A stretch of 64,000 nt of DNA from Paenibacillus sp. FSL H8-0079 (GCF_037991315.1 NZ_CP150300.1:5952001-6016000), one strand, 5' to 3'; shown: positions 28,001 through 37,273, numbered from the stretch's first letter. Notes: generated by a model from the sequence alone, not told the origin. Numbers and translations are program-made.

Positions 28001-28639
28001 TTCGCCGTCGCTGATTTTGAACTCAACTACTTTACCAGCTTCAGTTACTGTGTAAGATTCTACTTTCAAGCTTTGAGCTTGATCGATAGAGTAAGCTGCA
28101 CCTACCAACAATTCACGGGAAGCATTACCAGCGAAGTTAGCGTTAGCGTCGATCAGACCTGCGTTGATCGCTGCTTGAACATAACCTTTAGCCCATGCTG
28201 CTGCATTGTTGTTAGTTTCAGTTGGGATTTCAAGGTCAAGTGCACGAGTCAAGATTGTTGCCATCTCTTGAATTGTTACTTTACCATTGAAGCTGAAGAG
28301 TTTTTTCTCAACGTTAGTGCCTTCCATGATACCGGCAGCAGTTACTGCTTCGATATAAGGTACAGCCCAGTTATTAGCGTTGTAGTTTTTGTCAGTGTAA
28401 GAAAGAGTTCCTGTGATCTCTTTCAGACCGAGCAATTTAGTGATAACTTTCGCGAACTCAGCGCGAGTCATCTCTTTGTCCAGACCAGCTGTGCCATCTG
28501 GGTAACCATTGAAGATGTCTTTTGCTTTCAATGCATCAAACTGTTGTTGTGGTGTTACTGCTGTGTCACCGAATGCTACAGATGCAAACATTGAGAATGC
28601 CATTGCTGTAGACAATGCTACGGATAAAATTTTCTTCAT
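25073..28639 (-). CDS. Probable main S-layer protein: N-terminal SLH domains and Ig-like array
   Basis: 1188 aa. Signal peptide MKKILSVALSTAMAFSMFASVAFG. Three SLH domains at ~30-205 (FNGYPDGTAGLDKEMTRAEF; NWAVPYIEAVTAAGIMEG; AAAWAKGYVQAAINAGLID), then a long array of Big_5/SbsC-like Ig domains (LDVTVPEVSSVEVLGNKVIN, VDVTRPEISSLQPA). N-terminal SLH placement followed by Ig domains is typical of true S-layer proteins. The ATG at 28639 has AAGGAGGAG 11 bases upstream; the frame is open to 28813. A near-consensus promoter at 28850-28878, a leader of about 200 bases, a strong terminator and a narrow, repetitive codon use all suggest high expression. SLH domains should dock on the polymer modified by CsaB. 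Confidence 0.92.
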   Translation of the reverse strand: MKKILSVALSTAMAFSMFASVAFGDTAVTPQQQFDALKAKDIFNGYPDGTAGLDKEMTRAEFAKVITKLLGLKEITGTLSYTDKNYNANNWAVPYIEAVTAAGIMEGTNVEKKLFSFNGKVTIQEMATILTRALDLEIPTETNNNAAAWAKGYVQAAINAGLIDANANFAGNASRELLVGAAYSIDQAQSLKVESYTVTEAGKVVEFKISDGETVKVTLDTALEANKETEVKFTYKDKEFTEKVTYVVTAATKVEKVTANNLKEILVTFDGDLKEEEAEKITNYKLDDATLNAASTATLQADKKSVLISLNNDGPTLTNQRTYKLTVSGFSNITAATFDFSALDVTVPEVSSVEVLGNKVINVKFSEPVKVASAETRLNYKIDGFVTNGEIKLAKDGKTATITLYSRLKAGAHKISISGVQDYANMTIINYLDKDITVAEDTTAPASFTVESATLDAATVKFNEAVDQDTVKAANIYWSDNAGTTKHVATSVEATDSTFTTYKIIFDSNKLPARDTTLYVESVSDLFGNAASKLSTTVNATVDVTRPEISSLQPATDQYGNFTTDSVRKLDVKFNKSIATSQFSVSNSNNLVVKNSKGEIVSVAAGAVTKANATNTLTVTLSNALTEGTAYTVEVKNVVDNTALNNKIIPQTFTITAPQVSAPSVSNVAVSQNTTEGTKVQVVFNKSMALDGEYSILKSDRYMVKVGGTGSTGGSWYLLPTGTTFQPTYDNKGVIINVPADAKYDGQNLLSGANITGFKVTLVSDVNGNKLSGLTKEVFVGDAAWGSTAAKIETSEVKATAKNKVKVVLDRPLQVVYASDFRVDGVQPTSASYETVDGKGEVTLTLASDLPAAVNVKLTTVAADDIRSLDLLGNKIAPAAVAGITVKDGVAPELIATQPVVATANNKIQIKFNEELTTTLTQAQIAANFVVKTGLNQDTTLNPGVDYTAVILPSNESIVELTITKPLADAQKVTVATNDNAVYIFDKQGVATSGYAGANKIKFSATDVANVSALNVLAPEADATVTSTVYTVNSTANTITDVAFATTVAQLTTNLTEKTGASVEVVKADDSSTIGADTVVSGFKVKVESSNGATKTYTVTVDAASTTATVSVKAGATGYAVTGNTVTVPVGDTVADVRAALEASTGANFVVTDASNVAKINTDTVVATDKIVVTAQDTSVTKTYTVAN

Positions 28640-28849
28640 AACCTTTTTGTCTCCTCCTTGGGCGTTCATAACATTGGAATTTTCTTTAATAGGGTCGCTC
28701 GTATTCCTCATTCTATTGTCGCACCCCCTTTCCAGAGTTATGAGCAAGTTAATATAAATGATGTCTGTGAGCATATCACAGAAACTTGTAAACAAGAATA
28801 ATAGCAGAATCACACGTAAATAGAGTAGTTTCCTAATCCTACCTTACGT

Positions 28850-28878
28850 ATTATACAATGGGTCTCTCGTGCCGTAAA
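28850..28878 (-). promoter_or_regulatory. Promoter of the S-layer protein gene
   Basis: Minus strand: -35 TTTACG at 28873-28878, 17-base spacer, perfect -10 TATAAT at 28850-28855. The predicted leader to the ATG at 28639 is about 205 bases, as long leaders of S-layer mRNAs often are. Confidence 0.65.
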
Positions 28879-29174
28879 GCAATTTTTTCTAATAAATAGA
28901 CAAGATTCTTCACGAGGTCATTCTTGGTAAGTTCCCCAATGTTTTTGACTCTACATCTTAAACGCAGTAGATTTCAAAAAGTTGCGGATTGCACAAAAAA
29001 AGTTTTGATTTATTTTATGTGTAGGTACAGTACGGGGATTTAGGCCATTCTAAACCTTTTCAAACTATTGATACAACAGTGATTCTATAACTGAAATATC
29101 TGGTTTATCTGCTCTGCCAACGTTTATTTATACCCACAGCTTCAGCCCATGAAGCGACAAAATTCACAAAATGA
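28879..29174. other. Intergenic region upstream of the S-layer promoter
   Basis: AT-rich and without a supported gene on either strand. Apart from the promoter at its left end and the terminator at its right end I see no feature. Confidence 0.5.
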
Positions 29175-29205
29175 AAAATAAAAAAGCACCCCCTAATGGG
29201 ATGCT
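29175..29205 (-). terminator. Terminator of the 113-aa protein gene
   Basis: Minus-strand stem AGCATCCC / GGGGTGCT (one wobble) around ATTAG, then TTTTTTATTT. It stands 26 bases behind the stop at 29231. Confidence 0.8.
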
Positions 29206-29230
29206 CCTTGTGCAGTTCTGGATATATACG

Positions 29231-29572
29231 TTATTTGATCTTCATCGCAAGTTCAATAATTTGAGCCCGCATATTTGGATCACTGTTCAATCTCAGATAC
29301 ATATCGTCAATGGGTTGTCTGTTCTCACGGTACGTTTTCTCATGCTTCATCGTCGTGTGAGACCATTCAATCAACTCATTCTCCGCCAGAACCAGATTGT
29401 TATACGCATCATGGAAGCCAGTGGACTGTACAAGCCCTTCCATGACTTCCTGAGAGATCTCCTGAGTCTTACGTGTATCTTCCAACTTTTTCTCCAGAAT
29501 GACTGCCTGCTTCTCGAACTGTGTCTTTGCCTTCATGTAGCCCAGCTGGGCTTTCGAATAAATCGGTTTCAT
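29231..29572 (-). CDS. Small helical cytosolic protein of unknown function
   Basis: 113 aa, no signal or membrane segment. The sequence is almost wholly helical and charged (QLGYMKAKTQFEKQAVILEKKLEDTRK; LAENELIEWSHTTMKHEKTYREN), suggesting a coiled coil. I do not recognise the family. Start ATG at 29572 has GAGGGTGAAG upstream. It is a single-gene unit between two SLH protein genes, with terminators on both sides. Confidence 0.7.
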   Translation of the reverse strand: MKPIYSKAQLGYMKAKTQFEKQAVILEKKLEDTRKTQEISQEVMEGLVQSTGFHDAYNNLVLAENELIEWSHTTMKHEKTYRENRQPIDDMYLRLNSDPNMRAQIIELAMKIK

Positions 29573-29704
29573 TAGCTAACTTCACCCTCTAAATCATTGT
29601 GTATTTACCGTTATTGTATCTTAATCTCTAGCAAATTACAAAAATAGTTATTGGTAAATAACTGTTTTCTTCTATTATAAAAGAGTTCTATATCAGTTAA
29701 TATG

Positions 29705-29749
29705 CCGTCATAAAAAGACCTGTCCCTTTAGTCCAAGGGACAGGTCTTT
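29705..29749 (-). terminator. Terminator of the 1324-aa SLH protein gene
   Basis: Perfect 15-bp minus-strand stem AAAGACCTGTCCCTT / AAGGGACAGGTCTTT around GGACTA, then TTTATG. It stands 26 bases behind the stop. Confidence 0.85.
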
Positions 29750-29775
29750 CAGTATTGAACAGTTTTCTATATGCT

Positions 29776-32700
29776 TTAACTCAAGTTTTTAGGGAACAGC
29801 TTCGTGCTCTTCTTAAGTAATTCAACTGCAATTTTAGCAGCTTCTGCACGAGTCATATTACCTTTAGGGTTAAATTGATACTGAGCTTTGGTTGAGCCAG
29901 GCACTGTAACCGGGCTTCCCTCCATGATTTTCGCCTTAGTTATTGCGAGCACAGCAGGACGAGCATAGTACTCAATAGAACCTGAATCCAAGAATGATTT
30001 CCCAAGTGTATCAGCAAGCTTACTATCGTTCGTAGCTAATTTCGAGTTCATTGCACGAGCGATCATAACAGCTGCCTGTTCACGTGTAATTGGCATTTCC
30101 GGTTGGAAATATCCATCACTTAAACCTTGAACGATACCTGCGCGAGCCGCCGTCTCAATCGCTTCGTAGGTCCAGCGATCTGACTTCGTACTGACCGAGA
30201 CGTCCTGGAAGGTTTGTTGATTGGCATAATTCAACGGTATATCCAGACCTCTCACAAGTAGCGTTGCAAATTCCCCACGAGTGGTCTGATCATCTGCTCC
30301 AAATGAGCTTGCTCTCAATGGATTCATGATCCCTTTCGAATACAAGGCATTTAATAAATTACGTGCCCACGGGTGGTTCGTAATGTCAGGGTAGCTTCTG
30401 CTAAGTTTCATTACTTTGTAATACCCGAATTCATCAAATGGAACAGTAATGGTATGACCTTTAGTATCAACTACGCCTCCAATAGGTACCCATTTCCCTA
30501 CATTGGTCTTGTCTGAGTATCTGAATACAGTGATAGTTGAACCTACATCATCTACGATTGAAGGGTCATAGGCAATCGTTAGACTTCCTCTCTGTGAGGG
30601 AGTTAACACTCTCTCAGCAGCATACTGAGTGAAGTTGCCTTCAAGGCTATACGGAGATAAACCATTGGTACCTGCGCTGTAACCACTTTCTCCTTTATCA
30701 CCGAGTTCACCCACGCCCCCATGAATCCAGTAAATATCTGAGATTGGAGTAAAGTTATTAGTGTTTAGTGTTGAACTGAACAATCCTGAAAGTTCTGGTG
30801 AGACTGTAATAAAGCTCTGTGCATTTTCGCTACCCTCATCTGGGGAACCAATCCAGTTACCGTAATCATTCTTTCTCTCTACGATCCCTTTATCCGAGTC
30901 AGCTATTCCAAACAAAATTTTATTATCCGGATAAAACTTGGTCATGTTTCTTACAGTTGTTGATTGTAAAACAGTCCCTTTCGGCAGGGATAGCTGCAAT
31001 TCCTTGTTAAACACAGTGTACTTATTAGCTACTTTTGGAGCCATATATTGCGTGTCTGTTGTGATTGTAGATGTATAGAATACATTAACTGTGTCATTAA
31101 TCGTGCCACCTGGACGCGTGATCTGAATTTTAATTGCGTTATTTTTATCAGGTTTTAAACCCACATAATCCAGTACAAAGCGATTATTAGAATCAGTACG
31201 CTTAACGGCAGGCTGTTTATCGATCACTACTTGAGTAGCACCTTCAGCTTCAATATCAAACCTTACAAAGTTTTTGTTAACAACAATTTTGTCTCCCACT
31301 GTTGGCTGAGGAGCAAGAATGCGATAAGAAGAAGGTTCACGTACGATCTCAAGTCGTTGTGTTGTTCTGGCACCAGTTCTGTTAATAAGTTCAAGAGTGT
31401 ATACATGCGTTCCTGGTGCATCAAATTTCAGGTTCTGAATTCTGGCGAAGAATTGATTTTCATTACCTACAAAGTCAAATGTCGGCATGCCATTATCGCC
31501 CAACTTATTTGTTTGCAGCACACGATCTGTCGCTTGTGTATGTGTGAAAATTAATTTGGAACCAAAGTATACATTCGCAATCTGAGCTCCACCACCATTA
31601 ATTACAAGGTCGTAGGATTCTTCACTTGTTACATATTTATCCTCTTTAAATGCAAATTCAGGCGTAACAGCGAAGATTTTTTTCAGTTCATCCTGTGTAT
31701 AACTGGTCAAAGATTTATCCACAAATGGTTGTCTGGAATCTTTAGGAACCAAAGTAGGCATAAAAGTTGTAACTGTAGATTGATTCGTATCAATAACATT
31801 GATTCTAAGCGTTGTTGTTATGGTTGTAGGCTGCTTGTTGGCATCCTCATCAATTGCACGGATCACAATCGTGTTCTCACCAAATACAATCGGTCCCTCT
31901 TTCAACACTTTTAGTTTAATAGAAAAATCACCTGTCGTACTATTAGGGAACCCTGGTGTAACCTGCGTATATTCCGTGTCTTTAAGCACCTTACCATTAA
32001 CTACAAGTTCAGGTTTAAAATCATTCCCCAACGTCTTGAAGCCTATAAATTTACCTTTAATTGACATAGTCTGTTCAGTACTTTTTGAATCAAAACTGTA
32101 AGTCTGTCCATCTTGCAAATTCTCTACATAGATTGAGCTGACAGATGAATAAGAGATTTTAACTACTTTCGGCAAGTCTGTTGGTTTGCCAAAATAGAAT
32201 CGGACTTGCTGTTCTCCAGAAATAAAGTTTGAGATTTCATAGATCTGTTGCGTATCTTCCAGTCCCATATCATCTGTTGTTGTTACTGCTTTGATTATCA
32301 ATTTTGTCGTTCCTGTAGGAAGGTATTCACCCAACAACTCTGCTTCATCAATTTCTTTACTCGACTCGACGAGAATAAAGAATTTATCACTTTTCACTCT
32401 TGATCCATCCAATTTAATCTTGGATTCAATCGGGCCACTTTTATAATCAGGAAGATAGTACATATTTAGAATATCTTGAGAACCTGGAGAATATACATAT
32501 CCTCCTGTAAATCCTGTGCTGAAGTTACCATAAGTTAGATTGAGCTTCACTTCCTGATTTTTCTTAACATCAGTAACGCCTTCCTCTAATTCCATTTTGA
32601 ATGGAGTATCTACTGTAAAATCAACAAGTCGATACTCCATGCTAATCCCGTCTGATCCAGCTATTGGAGTTGACTTGGTCACTCGGAATACAAATGGTGT

Positions 32701-33750
32701 CGTTTGATCTAAATTACTGTTAGATATAGTAATCGTTCCGTTTGTTGGGCTAAAATCCAAATTACTTGCTGTATAAGGCAATAATGCTTGTCCTGACAAT
32801 TTACCTACAGTTTCCCCCGTTATTGTAAAATTAGGATTAGCTTCATCCAAAATAGATTGTGTCTCTGTCCCTACAGTTAAATCTAGCTTGGTGAACGGCT
32901 GGTTTCTATCAAAGTAATAGACTGAGCGCTCCGTTTCAATGGAGTTGGATGCGCTTGATATTTTAAATTTCAACTTATTCAATCCTGCTTTAAGTTTAAG
33001 TTGAGGTAAGAAAAAATCTCCATTTTGAAGCATAGCAGAATCGTAAGAGTCGCCACCATTTACTGTGACGGTAACCTGTGTAGCATTTTGCACTTTACCT
33101 TGGATCGATACTCGTTCTGTGTTAACGACTGTCTCAGAGCCTGCATTTAAATCATATGTTGCATTTCCTGTACCTCCAGAAACAACAGTAGAGATTTTGA
33201 AATTCTCTATAAAAGGAGCTTGATCATATAAAACATAGAATGTATCCGAACGCTCAACAGATCCCTGTACACCTAAAAAGGTGATTTTGTTGAACCCAGG
33301 AAACAGGGTAAGGTTGTTTGCATTAAATTTACTGTTACCACTGCTATCAGCAGTTACTGCCGTAGTGATAGATTTTGTTTCATCAGGAACCCACTTGTCC
33401 ACGCCACCTTGAGTAGTTGAATTCAACTGTTCAACTTTCACCTTCATCGTATCTTTGGAAACGAATGAATAAGAACCTGAAATACTTATGGTTGATGTTG
33501 AAGTGGCATAGGCATTACTTCTTGATAGAAATTCTTTGCCTGTTTGTCCTGAAGTTAAAGACAAAATGGATGTTTCTCTTAACACCTTAATATCTGGCGT
33601 AAAATATGTGGTATAAGCATTAGATCCAGGAGTTACCGGATCACCGTCTGCAGCCGAAGCAACAGCCCCACCGAATAGACCTTGTGGGAACAATGAGAAC
33701 ACCATGGTGACCAACATGATCCAGACCAACGGCCGTTTCTTTTGTTGCAT
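29776..33750 (-). CDS. S-layer-associated protein with three C-terminal SLH domains
   Basis: 1324 aa. The signal peptide at 1-34 (KRPLVWIMLVTMVFSLFPQGLFGGAVASAAD) is followed by about 1080 residues of beta-rich, Ig-like sequence with several similar modules (SIQGKVQNATQVTVTVNGG, VRFDIEAEGATQVVIDKQ). Three SLH domains occupy ~1130-1320 (HPWARNLLNALYSKGIMNP, SDRWTYEAIETAARAGIVQG, ITREQAAVMIARAMN, MTRAEAAKIAVELL). It should attach to the pyruvylated wall polymer, presenting the Ig region outward. No catalytic domain seen. The start has GAGGAGAG 12-13 bases upstream. It directly precedes, in map order, the tagO-tagA-csaB group that makes its anchor. Confidence 0.9.
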   Translation of the reverse strand: MQQKKRPLVWIMLVTMVFSLFPQGLFGGAVASAADGDPVTPGSNAYTTYFTPDIKVLRETSILSLTSGQTGKEFLSRSNAYATSTSTISISGSYSFVSKDTMKVKVEQLNSTTQGGVDKWVPDETKSITTAVTADSSGNSKFNANNLTLFPGFNKITFLGVQGSVERSDTFYVLYDQAPFIENFKISTVVSGGTGNATYDLNAGSETVVNTERVSIQGKVQNATQVTVTVNGGDSYDSAMLQNGDFFLPQLKLKAGLNKLKFKISSASNSIETERSVYYFDRNQPFTKLDLTVGTETQSILDEANPNFTITGETVGKLSGQALLPYTASNLDFSPTNGTITISNSNLDQTTPFVFRVTKSTPIAGSDGISMEYRLVDFTVDTPFKMELEEGVTDVKKNQEVKLNLTYGNFSTGFTGGYVYSPGSQDILNMYYLPDYKSGPIESKIKLDGSRVKSDKFFILVESSKEIDEAELLGEYLPTGTTKLIIKAVTTTDDMGLEDTQQIYEISNFISGEQQVRFYFGKPTDLPKVVKISYSSVSSIYVENLQDGQTYSFDSKSTEQTMSIKGKFIGFKTLGNDFKPELVVNGKVLKDTEYTQVTPGFPNSTTGDFSIKLKVLKEGPIVFGENTIVIRAIDEDANKQPTTITTTLRINVIDTNQSTVTTFMPTLVPKDSRQPFVDKSLTSYTQDELKKIFAVTPEFAFKEDKYVTSEESYDLVINGGGAQIANVYFGSKLIFTHTQATDRVLQTNKLGDNGMPTFDFVGNENQFFARIQNLKFDAPGTHVYTLELINRTGARTTQRLEIVREPSSYRILAPQPTVGDKIVVNKNFVRFDIEAEGATQVVIDKQPAVKRTDSNNRFVLDYVGLKPDKNNAIKIQITRPGGTINDTVNVFYTSTITTDTQYMAPKVANKYTVFNKELQLSLPKGTVLQSTTVRNMTKFYPDNKILFGIADSDKGIVERKNDYGNWIGSPDEGSENAQSFITVSPELSGLFSSTLNTNNFTPISDIYWIHGGVGELGDKGESGYSAGTNGLSPYSLEGNFTQYAAERVLTPSQRGSLTIAYDPSIVDDVGSTITVFRYSDKTNVGKWVPIGGVVDTKGHTITVPFDEFGYYKVMKLSRSYPDITNHPWARNLLNALYSKGIMNPLRASSFGADDQTTRGEFATLLVRGLDIPLNYANQQTFQDVSVSTKSDRWTYEAIETAARAGIVQGLSDGYFQPEMPITREQAAVMIARAMNSKLATNDSKLADTLGKSFLDSGSIEYYARPAVLAITKAKIMEGSPVTVPGSTKAQYQFNPKGNMTRAEAAKIAVELLKKSTKLFPKNLS

Positions 33751-33829
33751 TACGTATCATCTCTCCTCTTTTTAAGTCAGTTACCTTTATATATCGGCAA
33801 AAGGTTCCAATTATTTAGTAAAAATCTCA

Positions 33830-33866
33830 AAATAAACAAAAAACCTTATCCACTAGGGATAAGGTT
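33830..33866 (-). terminator. tagO/wecA terminator
   Basis: Minus-strand stem AACCTTATCC / GGATAAGGTT around CTAGT, followed by TTTTGTTT. It stands 46 bases behind the stop. Confidence 0.85.
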
Positions 33867-33911
33867 GGGTCTGGAATAATATTCAAGAATAGCTGTAACC
33901 AATACATTTAT

Positions 33912-35042
33912 CTATTTATGATTCGAACGGGTCTCCGGATTCAGCTTGACGCGCATACGCATCAGGAAGTTAATAACCGGTCTTCTCGTCTTACTAACAA
34001 GTCCGATGACTTCTGCTCCCACCTGGAGGAAGAACATCATGATACAGATGACCACGAATGTTACCCAGTTCGCTTCAAACATGGCAGCGGAAGATTGGAT
34101 AATCGCCAGAACTCCGAAGAATGCAGCAATTCCATAAATGATCAGTACCGTCTGACGGTGACTGAATCCAAGTTCACGCAAGCAGTGATGCAGGTGACCT
34201 TTATCCGGTGCGAAAATCGGTTTCCGCTGTACCGCACGACGGATAATCGCGAAGAAGGTATCCGAGAGCGGCACACCGATAATGATCAGCGGAGTAATGA
34301 AGGACACGATAGCAATTTGTTTGAATCCGAGCATAGACAGCATCGCCAGAGAGAAACCAAGGAATAGTGATCCGGTATCCCCCATGAAGATCTTCGCCGG
34401 GTGGAAGTTGAAGAACAGGAATCCAATGATGCTACCCAACAACACAAGGCACATCAAAGCGATCATCATGTTCCCCATCAGGAAGGACATCACGGCAATG
34501 GTACCAATCGCGATACCAGATACACCAGCAGCCAGACCATCCAAACCGTCAATCAGGTTAATCGCATTCGTTACACCAACGATCCATAAGATCGTCAGCG
34601 GAATGGATACCCAAGCTTCGAGTGAAGAATAGGAATCCTGAAAAGGAATGTTAACGAAATCTACGCGGATATTAAATCCGAATACAACGACAGAAGCAGC
34701 AACGATCTGACCGAGCAACTTCACTTTGGCTGACAGTTCAAACCGATCATCGAGTGCTCCGATCAGTACGATAATTGTTCCACCAATCAGAAACGCGCTG
34801 ACAAAACTCATATCCCGAGTCGTGAACCATGCCGATACAAACGGAAGCAACGCAGCAACTGTAATAATAAAGGCCAGGAATATTCCCAGACCACCAAGAC
34901 GTGGCATGATCCGTGTGTGTACTTTACGTGCATTCGGCGTATCCATCGCGCCAATGCGGACTGCGAACTTTTTGACAAGTGGTGTCAGGGCAAGAGCCAG
35001 TCCCATTGACACGATAAATCCAATGATAAAGATCGCTACCAT
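33912..35042 (-). CDS. tagO: Undecaprenyl-phosphate GlcNAc-1-phosphate transferase (TagO/WecA)
   Basis: Integral membrane enzyme of the MraY family, 376 aa with about ten transmembrane helices. It transfers GlcNAc-1-phosphate from UDP-GlcNAc to undecaprenyl phosphate, the first step of teichoic acid or secondary wall polymer synthesis. Conserved cytosolic motifs: KVHTRIMPRLGG, GALDDRF, NAINLIDGLDGLAAG, FMGDTGSLFLGF and APDKGHLHH. Lies behind tagA and csaB and ends with its own terminator. Here it most likely starts the wall polymer that SLH proteins bind. TagO and WecA cannot be separated by sequence alone. Confidence 0.93.
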   Translation of the reverse strand: MVAIFIIGFIVSMGLALALTPLVKKFAVRIGAMDTPNARKVHTRIMPRLGGLGIFLAFIITVAALLPFVSAWFTTRDMSFVSAFLIGGTIIVLIGALDDRFELSAKVKLLGQIVAASVVVFGFNIRVDFVNIPFQDSYSSLEAWVSIPLTILWIVGVTNAINLIDGLDGLAAGVSGIAIGTIAVMSFLMGNMMIALMCLVLLGSIIGFLFFNFHPAKIFMGDTGSLFLGFSLAMLSMLGFKQIAIVSFITPLIIIGVPLSDTFFAIIRRAVQRKPIFAPDKGHLHHCLRELGFSHRQTVLIIYGIAAFFGVLAIIQSSAAMFEANWVTFVVICIMMFFLQVGAEVIGLVSKTRRPVINFLMRMRVKLNPETRSNHK

Positions 35043-35322
35043 TTGAACATTCGACCCCCAATTATAATACCTGTACGAAATTATAAATCCCCTGATCTCT
35101 TTTTATATATAAAATTATTTGTTAGTCACTTTTGATGAAAAATGCCATTTGCACCAGAACGGCGATCGAAAGGTTGCCTTGCAATCGTAGTGCCAAGTGT
35201 AACGCTTCTGTTTTCATGGAGTGGCACACATGTAATCCGGAATGAATTATACGCTCATCACACCCGAAAAGCCATCCTCAATTTCTAGCAAAAACAAGCA
35301 TTTATCTCGCAATTACCTGTTT
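35043..35322. other. Intergenic region tagA / tagO
   Basis: 280 bases without a supported gene. Two TATAAT-like boxes on the minus strand (near 35240 and 35060) could serve tagO, but neither has a convincing -35 partner. No terminator is visible behind tagA. Confidence 0.4.
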
Positions 35323-36084
35323 TTAACGGACTTTCGTCACGTTTTCTTTGTCCCGCATCACCTTGACAGCGAATTTCGGAAGCGCAAGCATCCGTCCAGC
35401 CCGGCTTGGTTCACGCAACAAGCGATAGAACCATTCCAGTCTTAACTTTTGGAACAGCTTAGGCGCACGTTTCGTTTTGCCCGAAATTACATCAAAGCTG
35501 CCGCCAACGCCCATGGTTACGGGAACCTGCAGTGCATCTTTGTGCTGGTGAATCCACGGTTCTTGGGTGTCCGCCCCACGTGCTACAAACAACAGATCAG
35601 GTGACGCTTCCCGAATGGAAGCGATGACCTGCTCATCCTCAGCCGGACCAAAATAACCGTCGCGATAACCCACAATTCGAATCGCCGGATATTGCTGTTG
35701 TAACCGAACTGCCGTTTCTTGAATCACCTCAGGGGTAGAACCAAGCAGATATACGCCCCATCGATAGTTTTCTCCAACACGCAGCAATTCATGTAAAAGC
35801 TCAAATCCCGGCACTCGCTCAGCTACAGGATCTCCACAATAGTTCGCAGCCCATACAACACCTGTTCCATCAGGAACAATCAATTCCGCAGCTTGCATGA
35901 CTTCCATGATTGCGGGATTTTCCAATGCGGCCATAACCATAATCGGATTGGCTGTAATGACCTGATGTGGTGTCTGCTTGGAGAGCACAGCTTCCTGGAG
36001 AACCTTCACCGTTTCTTTCATCGTCAGTTTGGAAAAAGGAATGCCGTAGATCGAAACGGTAGGTATTGATCCGGTCTGACTCAT
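35323..36084 (-). CDS. tagA: WecG/TagA/CpsF-family N-acetylmannosaminyltransferase
   Basis: 253 aa cytosolic, membrane-associated glycosyltransferase of family GT26, which adds ManNAc from UDP-ManNAc to lipid-linked GlcNAc, the second step of the wall-polymer linkage unit. Motifs: ITANPIMVMAALENPAIM, the conserved VPDGTGVVWAAN with the catalytic-site Asp, ERVPGFELL, and GVGGSFDVISGKTKRAP. Starts seven bases behind the csaB stop with AAAGGATGAG upstream, so it is likely cotranscribed with csaB. UDP-ManNAc would be supplied by the mnaA gene at 59.8-61.0 kb. Confidence 0.93.
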   Translation of the reverse strand: MSQTGSIPTVSIYGIPFSKLTMKETVKVLQEAVLSKQTPHQVITANPIMVMAALENPAIMEVMQAAELIVPDGTGVVWAANYCGDPVAERVPGFELLHELLRVGENYRWGVYLLGSTPEVIQETAVRLQQQYPAIRIVGYRDGYFGPAEDEQVIASIREASPDLLFVARGADTQEPWIHQHKDALQVPVTMGVGGSFDVISGKTKRAPKLFQKLRLEWFYRLLREPSRAGRMLALPKFAVKVMRDKENVTKVR

Positions 36085-36091
36085 CTTTATC

Positions 36092-37273
36092 TCATCCTTT
36101 GCGGCCTAAATAGTTAATAATCTGCTGTGCAGGAACTCTGGCTTCCTGCTTCAGTTGGGTGATGCCTTCCTCATGTTCCTTCAACCACTGTGAACGTTGG
36201 TCCAGCAGTCCAACGACCGTCTTGGCGAGCTTGTCACCATCGAGTGTATCCGTATTGCCTGCTGGTTCACTATCCAGACGAAGCAGGAATTGATCGATTT
36301 TCGGATCATACGAGATGCCCACCGGAGGCACATATTGCGATGCCGCATAGATCAGACTGTGCAGACGCATACCGATGACAAGATCACACTTGCTGACTTC
36401 CTCCAGCATAAGCTGAGGATCGGTCAGATCCGGTGTGATGCTAATCTCACTGCCTTTGCTAGTCACGTCACCGAGCATTTCCATAAGGAATCGTGATGCC
36501 TGTTCATCATTCGGCAAATGAAATGGCAGAAAGCGCAAGTGCACGGCTCTTTTGGAGCACAGCTTTTTCAATCCGGCTGCAATAGCCGTAAGCTCCTTCC
36601 GGTCTGACTCCCAGAATCGCACCGATATGCCGATCACAGGAAGCTTGGTATGTCCTCCAGATGAAGCTTCCACTCGGCTAGCTTGATTAGCAGCATTTGC
36701 TGAAATAGCACCTGTGCCACTCTCAACTTTTGCTTCAGGTAATGGCAAGCCCATGACTGGGTCGGGTACTACATGGATCTGATTCCACTGTAGCCCGAGC
36801 CCACGCAGGTAGTCTGCAGATTGTTCATCCCGAACGGATACATAGGTACAGGCCTTGAAGACTGATTTGATCATCGGATTGAAAATTTTACGCTTCACAG
36901 GGCCAATACCCTGTGCATAGATAAACGTTGGTTTTTTCAGCCACTGGGCCAGCTTGATTACACCCAGATAATAAGGAATGGATTTCAGTCCAGTTGCATC
37001 CTGTAATAGACTTCCTCCGCCACTGATTAATCCGTCACTCTCCTTGAGAGCTTCACGGACTTCCTTGAGTTTCATGCGATGAACAGAGCGTACACCGTAC
37101 ATGGAGGTTGTCCACTCGGGGTCACCCGAGAGTACAATCGGTTCAATGGTGACGTTCGACCTCTGACTTTCCTCTTCCAGCGCTGTCAGAATCGACTTTA
37201 GCACCGCTTCGTCTCCGCTGTTGCGGAATCCGTAATACCCCGAGATGACTAACTTTTGAGAAGTGGTGACCAT
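36092..37273 (-). CDS. csaB: CsaB polysaccharide pyruvyl transferase
   Basis: About 393 aa. Transfers a pyruvate ketal from phosphoenolpyruvate to the secondary cell-wall polymer, creating the ligand for SLH domains. Features: N-terminal SGYYGFRNSGDEAVL, SGGGSLLQDATG, a PPVG-x-YDPK motif near the C-terminus and IGMRLHSLIYA. The ATG at 37273 is used (GGAAGG 11 bases upstream), which overlaps the end of the DUF5693 gene by 25 bases and implies translational coupling. Residues ~190-215 (ASSGGHTKLP and the Ser/Ala-rich stretch before it) look like a linker. With three SLH proteins nearby its substrate role is well supported by context. Confidence 0.93.
   Translation of the reverse strand: MVTTSQKLVISGYYGFRNSGDEAVLKSILTALEEESQRSNVTIEPIVLSGDPEWTTSMYGVRSVHRMKLKEVREALKESDGLISGGGSLLQDATGLKSIPYYLGVIKLAQWLKKPTFIYAQGIGPVKRKIFNPMIKSVFKACTYVSVRDEQSADYLRGLGLQWNQIHVVPDPVMGLPLPEAKVESGTGAISANAANQASRVEASSGGHTKLPVIGISVRFWESDRKELTAIAAGLKKLCSKRAVHLRFLPFHLPNDEQASRFLMEMLGDVTSKGSEISITPDLTDPQLMLEEVSKCDLVIGMRLHSLIYAASQYVPPVGISYDPKIDQFLLRLDSEPAGNTDTLDGDKLAKTVVGLLDQRSQWLKEHEEGITQLKQEARVPAQQIINYLGRKG

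Noticed and set aside
26966..28594. A 542-codon open frame on the plus strand opposite the S-layer gene
   Set aside because: It mirrors the biased codon use of the S-layer gene, has no ribosome site and a low-complexity Ser/Phe/Cys composition; it is an antisense shadow.
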